Assembly (NCBI GenBank): GCA_016808115.1
Contig: JAEQBH010000193.1
Span: 4,774,001-4,838,000, forward strand
DNA from: Tetrastigma voinierianum
Lineage: Eukaryota > Streptophyta > Magnoliopsida > Vitales > Vitaceae
Length of the DNA stretch: 64,000 bases
Direction of reading: 5' to 3'
Translations under genes and position numbers: made by a program
Shown: positions 60,641 through 64,000 of the stretch, in pieces
Layout: every line of letters starts with the position of its first letter
Position numbering within the stretch: position 1 is the first letter of the stretch
Notes under the pieces: model-generated
The model's database searches: none
What the model was told of the DNA's origin: nothing
The model's input: the letters and a program-made list of their open reading frames with translations, nothing else

Positions 60641-61545
60641 AGCGCACTGACATAATACATGGCGATGAGGTGTTGGTTCAGGGTTCCATCTTAAACATTT
60701 GGTTAGGAGTTCCATTATGTTTATAGAGATCCACGCCCGTGTTCAGGACCATATTAGATGGGTAGTGTTCAGGGTTCACTGCAGATGCCGGGGTGCAGTT
60801 CCGTGGCATCACGATCTGATATTCCCCAGATATGGGCCATAGTGGTTGGTACTTGATTCTGAGTATAGAACTTTCGAGATATTAACCACAGAAGCAGTTT
60901 TCGTGAAATAGTTTCGAAGCAGTTTTCATAAATGGTTTCATAGAGCTTCGGTTTTTCTCATAAACGGTTTTACAGCCATTTATGTCTGATTACTCATGGG
61001 AGAAATGCAATACAGAGACAACCAGCGATTTAGAACATAATGCTATTTGGCGGGTGTTTCATGGTTTTACGTTTTTAAGTAATTTTTTTCGGTGCGGAGT
61101 CTTTGAAGCGAAAAGACCTTTCAGGATCCTCAGTCCTAGACACTGTGTTGTATATATATAAGATAAGGTGTAAAGTAAACATAGTAAAAGTAAAAATGTG
61201 ACATTTTGTATATGTAAAATATGCATGCATGGTTTTGAGAAAAATAGGTTGCGATGAAATTATGTTGGATTGATTTATATCTTATAGTTTGATGAGGACC
61301 AGAGGTCCTTTTTGGTTGTAGTTGGATTTTTTGGAAATATTGGGAGTGTATTTTTTTTATACAGGTGATTTTGTATTTCGGGCTTGACCACCGTGCAGTC
61401 GTTATGCTGCCAAATTTTCGTTAAATCTAAAGGTGTGATTTTAAGTCTGAAATTTATAATAGCGTTTCAGACATTTTCAATAGTTTTAAAGGCTTAGCTT
61501 CATGGTAATTTGTCAGTCAAGTGAGCTTGGCTGGGAGGTTAACAT
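60640..61545 (+). repeat. Direct repeat, right copy (LTR end + leader)
   Basis: Second copy of 58160-59030. The primer-site region is degraded to ATGCTATTTGGCGGG (61033-61047), and a stretch at about 61327-61375 is not in the left copy. It ends at about 61545, after GTGAGCTTGGC. Confidence 0.87.
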
Positions 61546-62900
61546 GGGTGCCAGGCGAATTACTGTCAATATGAAGGGAGTGCAATCGGTGTCAACATTC
61601 GATCAGCGAGCCATTTGAATAATAAATGTCGACATTTGCTAACAATGAAACAAGATTTATTATTCGTGTTGGCGAATTGACAACGAATATGGCCCATTTA
61701 ATTTGATTATTTAAAATAATAAGAATTATAATTAATTATTCATGCATGTTTAACACAAATAACCTATTAAATTTAATATGTATATTAATTTTATTATTTT
61801 AAATTCATAAGAATTATTATTAATAATTCATATTTAACATAAATAACTTATTAAAGAGGTTAATTAATTAATATAATAATTAAGCGGGTCAAATTAGGTA
61901 GGTAAAATCCTTTCACGAATATGACTAATTTATTAAACGTGTTGGCGGTCCAACACGAATATATTGAACAGATTATCTTCCTTAGAAAACATGGCTTTCC
62001 GTGTTGGATTTGTGTCGTGTTCACGATGTCGTGTCAAATTTTGCGACCACACAAGGTTTATTTTAAATGCAGTGATATGAGATTATAATATGGATGGTCT
62101 AGATTTCACGAACAATGTTACCTCACCAAAACTCTTGGTGTTTTAATCTATAGTAGATGAACTTTACGGGAATCAATTTATGTATATATTTTTAACTTTT
62201 TTTTTCATATATTTATAACTTTTATAATATCAGTTTATTATAATTGTAGAACAAAATCCTAATAGTTTTTATCTAAATTTATGCAAGTTAGCAAAAGTAA
62301 AAACATAAAATATAGCCTCTTTATGTTTGTCAATATATAAATATCTTTGAATTATCTTAATTCACAAGCTTACACAAATTAATTAATAATCTATAAATAA
62401 AATGCATGTTAATTTCTATTCCAAGAATAATTAGAAATATTTTCTAAAAACGTATATTAGATTAATAGAAATAAAAAAATGATACAAGTTGTCACTTCTA
62501 TTTATAAAACACAGTAAGTAAATTAGACCTACAAATACTAAGCTAATATTATCAATATTAATTTTATTAAGCACCTTGAAATATGAACAAATTAACTATA
62601 TATTGATTTAAAATTATTTGTCAAGATTCAATCATATAAGTCATAGAGGAATTCAACAACTTTTACATATGTCATTATTGGGTTAAAAAAAATTTTATAC
62701 GTCAAAATTAATCAATTTAATGCATTATTTTGACATAAACTATCCTTAAGTCAAAATAATATAAGTCAAAAATGACATTTTTTTTCTTGTAGTATATACG
62801 TGTGTTCTATTTAGCTTTCATAACACATATTATCATGATCATCTTACTATGATGCATTATTTCATATAACAATAAATTTATATAACCTTTATACAATTCG
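61546..62900. other. AT-rich non-coding region with short dispersed repeats
   Basis: ACGAATAT/CGTGTTGGCG motifs recur at 61659-61690 and 61916-61965. AATAAGAATTATTATTAAT-like segments occur twice (61710-61740 and 61806-61835). Motifs of GTCAAAATAAT type surround 62700-62775. No gene recognised. Confidence 0.6.
62773..62793. repeat. Possible CACTA-type transposon end
   Basis: TGACATTTTTTTTCTTGTAGT is the reverse complement of an ACTACAAGAAAAAAAA-type terminus, close to the CACTACAAGAAA start of many plant CACTA elements. The last C of CACTA is missing (AT follows), and no left partner was found. Confidence 0.4.
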
Positions 62901-63164
62901 GTTTATAACCAATTATGCTGAGCTTGATTCGAGACCGCTCGAGTCCATTTTACGACTACATTTTTGACCACATGTAAGTTGTTAGATAAAGTGATCTCCT
63001 AACTCAATATACCCCTATGTCTTAAGTTTATTATGGTTCAAAAATCATGTCATTTGGACTTTTAATTTGGGAGATATGGTCTAAACATTCCAAACTGCTT
63101 CTTGACAGTTTCCAGGAATAGAATTTGGAATTGTGTCCTATATTTGAAAATTTTCTAGGAACGT

Positions 63165-63690
63165 TAGAGACATAATTTGACCATACTTTCTTCATGAAAG
63201 TTGTTCTCCTAAATGTTTAGTTTGTAAAGAAATTTGAATCACCTCATTTGGATCAGTATAACTCAGAATTGGATTTAAGCAATGAAGTACTTTCAGGTTC
63301 GAGGATTGTTGAGACGGGTTTCGAGGGCCGAATTGTTCCTTGCTTTGGCCAGAATTCTGGTAACTATGGAGACTAAATTTGGCTATACTTTCTTCATGGA
63401 AGTTATTTTTCTAGAAGTCTAGTTTACCCAGAAATTTGAATCACTCAATTTGGATGAGTGAAACTCAACTTATGACCTAAACACCAAAACTATTATGAAA
63501 CACCAAAATTGTATCAGAATTGAACCAGAATTGACCCGAAAATAGAGCCTCACTTTGACGAATTTTTTGGGTCCAATGGGGTCCAACTTTAGATACACTT
63601 ATTTCAGGAAGATTTGTTCTCCTAGAAGTCTAGTTTACCCAGAAATTTGAATCACTCAATTTGTATGAGTTATGGCCAAGTTATGGACAA
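63165..63690 (+). repeat. Three imperfect tandem units of about 200 bp
   Basis: Units near 63165-63290, 63365-63480 and 63585-63690 share TATACTTTCTTCATG, TCTAGTTTACCCAGAAATTT and GAATCACTCAATTTG blocks (the first is more diverged). The style resembles the unit arrays in the Tekay-like LTR (6198-7710). The flanking 62900-64000 is probably long-LTR sequence running off the window edge. Confidence 0.7.
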
Positions 63691-64000
63691 GACAAAAACA
63701 TAGGCTTTGGAAAATTTTTGACAGCATCTCCCTTAAAACCCCAACATTTCCTTTATACATAATCTCCTCATTTGAGGACCACAAACCAAATAACAATCAA
63801 AACCAACTTAAAACCAACAAAAACAACAAAACAAAGAGGGAGAAATTAGGGTAGTTTCCTATCCTTAATTTTCTTGAAACCTTCTCTTCCTCTCTTACTC
63901 CTTTCTCTTGCTTTCTTAACTCCTTCTCTTCTTCTCTTCTTTCTCTCAATTTAGCAAGTAGAACCCAAGACAAAGAAAAATCAAACCAAAATTTGTTTCT
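63691..64000. other. Window edge, likely LTR sequence
   Basis: Followed by an A-rich stretch (63780-63835) and a CTTCTC pyrimidine tract (63880-63945), like the pyrimidine tract near the end of the 3663-8572 LTR. The open frame 63672-63854 has no recognisable domain. Confidence 0.5.

Larger units (their letters stand above)
57151..61545 (+). mobile_element. Gypsy C: deleted chromovirus (LTR/leader-gag-protease-LTR/leader)
   Basis: LTR-like sequence up to about 58541 is followed by TGGTACTCAGAGC (58544-58556), one insertion away from the initiator-Met primer site. A leader then leads to gag (59240-60250) and protease (60500-60640). At about 60640 the protease is cut directly to a copy of 58160-59030 that runs to about 61540. 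RT, RNase H and integrase are entirely missing. The left start of the LTR was not found, so the start given is approximate. Confidence 0.65.

Noticed and set aside
1..64000. A new multi-gene defence or metabolic system
   Set aside because: Only two intact genes and one broken P450 are seen, with unrelated functions; everything else is mobile-element or non-coding sequence.

Overview
The window is nuclear DNA of a flowering plant, probably a dicot; no species can be named from it. Evidence: GT-AG introns, an angiosperm NAC gene, a CYP704-type P450, and dense Ty1/copia and Ty3/gypsy (chromovirus) LTR retrotransposons. About two thirds of it is retrotransposon sequence in nested layers. Only two protein genes look intact: an MPO1-like (DUF962) gene at 24735-27192 (+, 4 exons, 202 aa) and a NAP/NAC29-type NAC transcription factor at 48936-49952 (-, 3 exons, 276 aa).

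Layout. (1) 162-22670 is one Ty1/copia element (Copia A) bounded by TSD AAATC. It is split by three later insertions: a solo LTR (365-2236) just inside its 5' LTR, a 4.9-kb Tekay-like solo LTR (3663-8572, TSD ATCCA) in gag, and a 10.1-kb chromovirus (Gypsy B, 9489-19618) in the integrase. (2) 22676-24734 holds a 5'-truncated LINE 3' end with a 17-bp TSD and a fold-back (MITE-like) inverted repeat. (3) 24735-27192 is the MPO1-like gene. (4) A CYP704-like P450 on the minus strand converges on it. Its six exons lie at 28104-29414 and 47259-47866, separated by a 17,844-bp intron. That intron contains Copia E (29578-47249). Copia E contains a Tekay-like LTR (30002-40667, TSD GGAAG), which contains a minus-strand chromovirus (Gypsy D, about 32585-40481). 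Copia E also holds a second solo LTR (42126-44126, TSD ATAGC/ATAGT). The P450 exons carry a stop codon and several frame breaks. (5) The NAC gene follows, divergent from an upstream region with three CACGTG boxes. (6) 50.5-57 kb is mostly AT-rich non-coding DNA with decayed subtilase exons. (7) 57.1-61.5 kb is a third chromovirus (Gypsy C), reduced to LTR/leader, gag and protease and followed by a direct repeat of the LTR/leader. (8) 61.5-64 kb is AT-rich, with a possible CACTA-type terminus and LTR-like degenerate tandem repeats running off the edge.

Function. The two intact genes have no evident shared pathway. The MPO1-like protein belongs to an ER fatty-acid alpha-oxidation family, and NAP-type NACs control senescence and ABA responses. 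I found no operon-like or novel multi-gene system. The notable content is insertion stratigraphy, above all a P450 intron expanded by four layers of retrotransposons. Indels are concentrated in repeats and the P450, so real decay must be separated from residual long-read assembly error.
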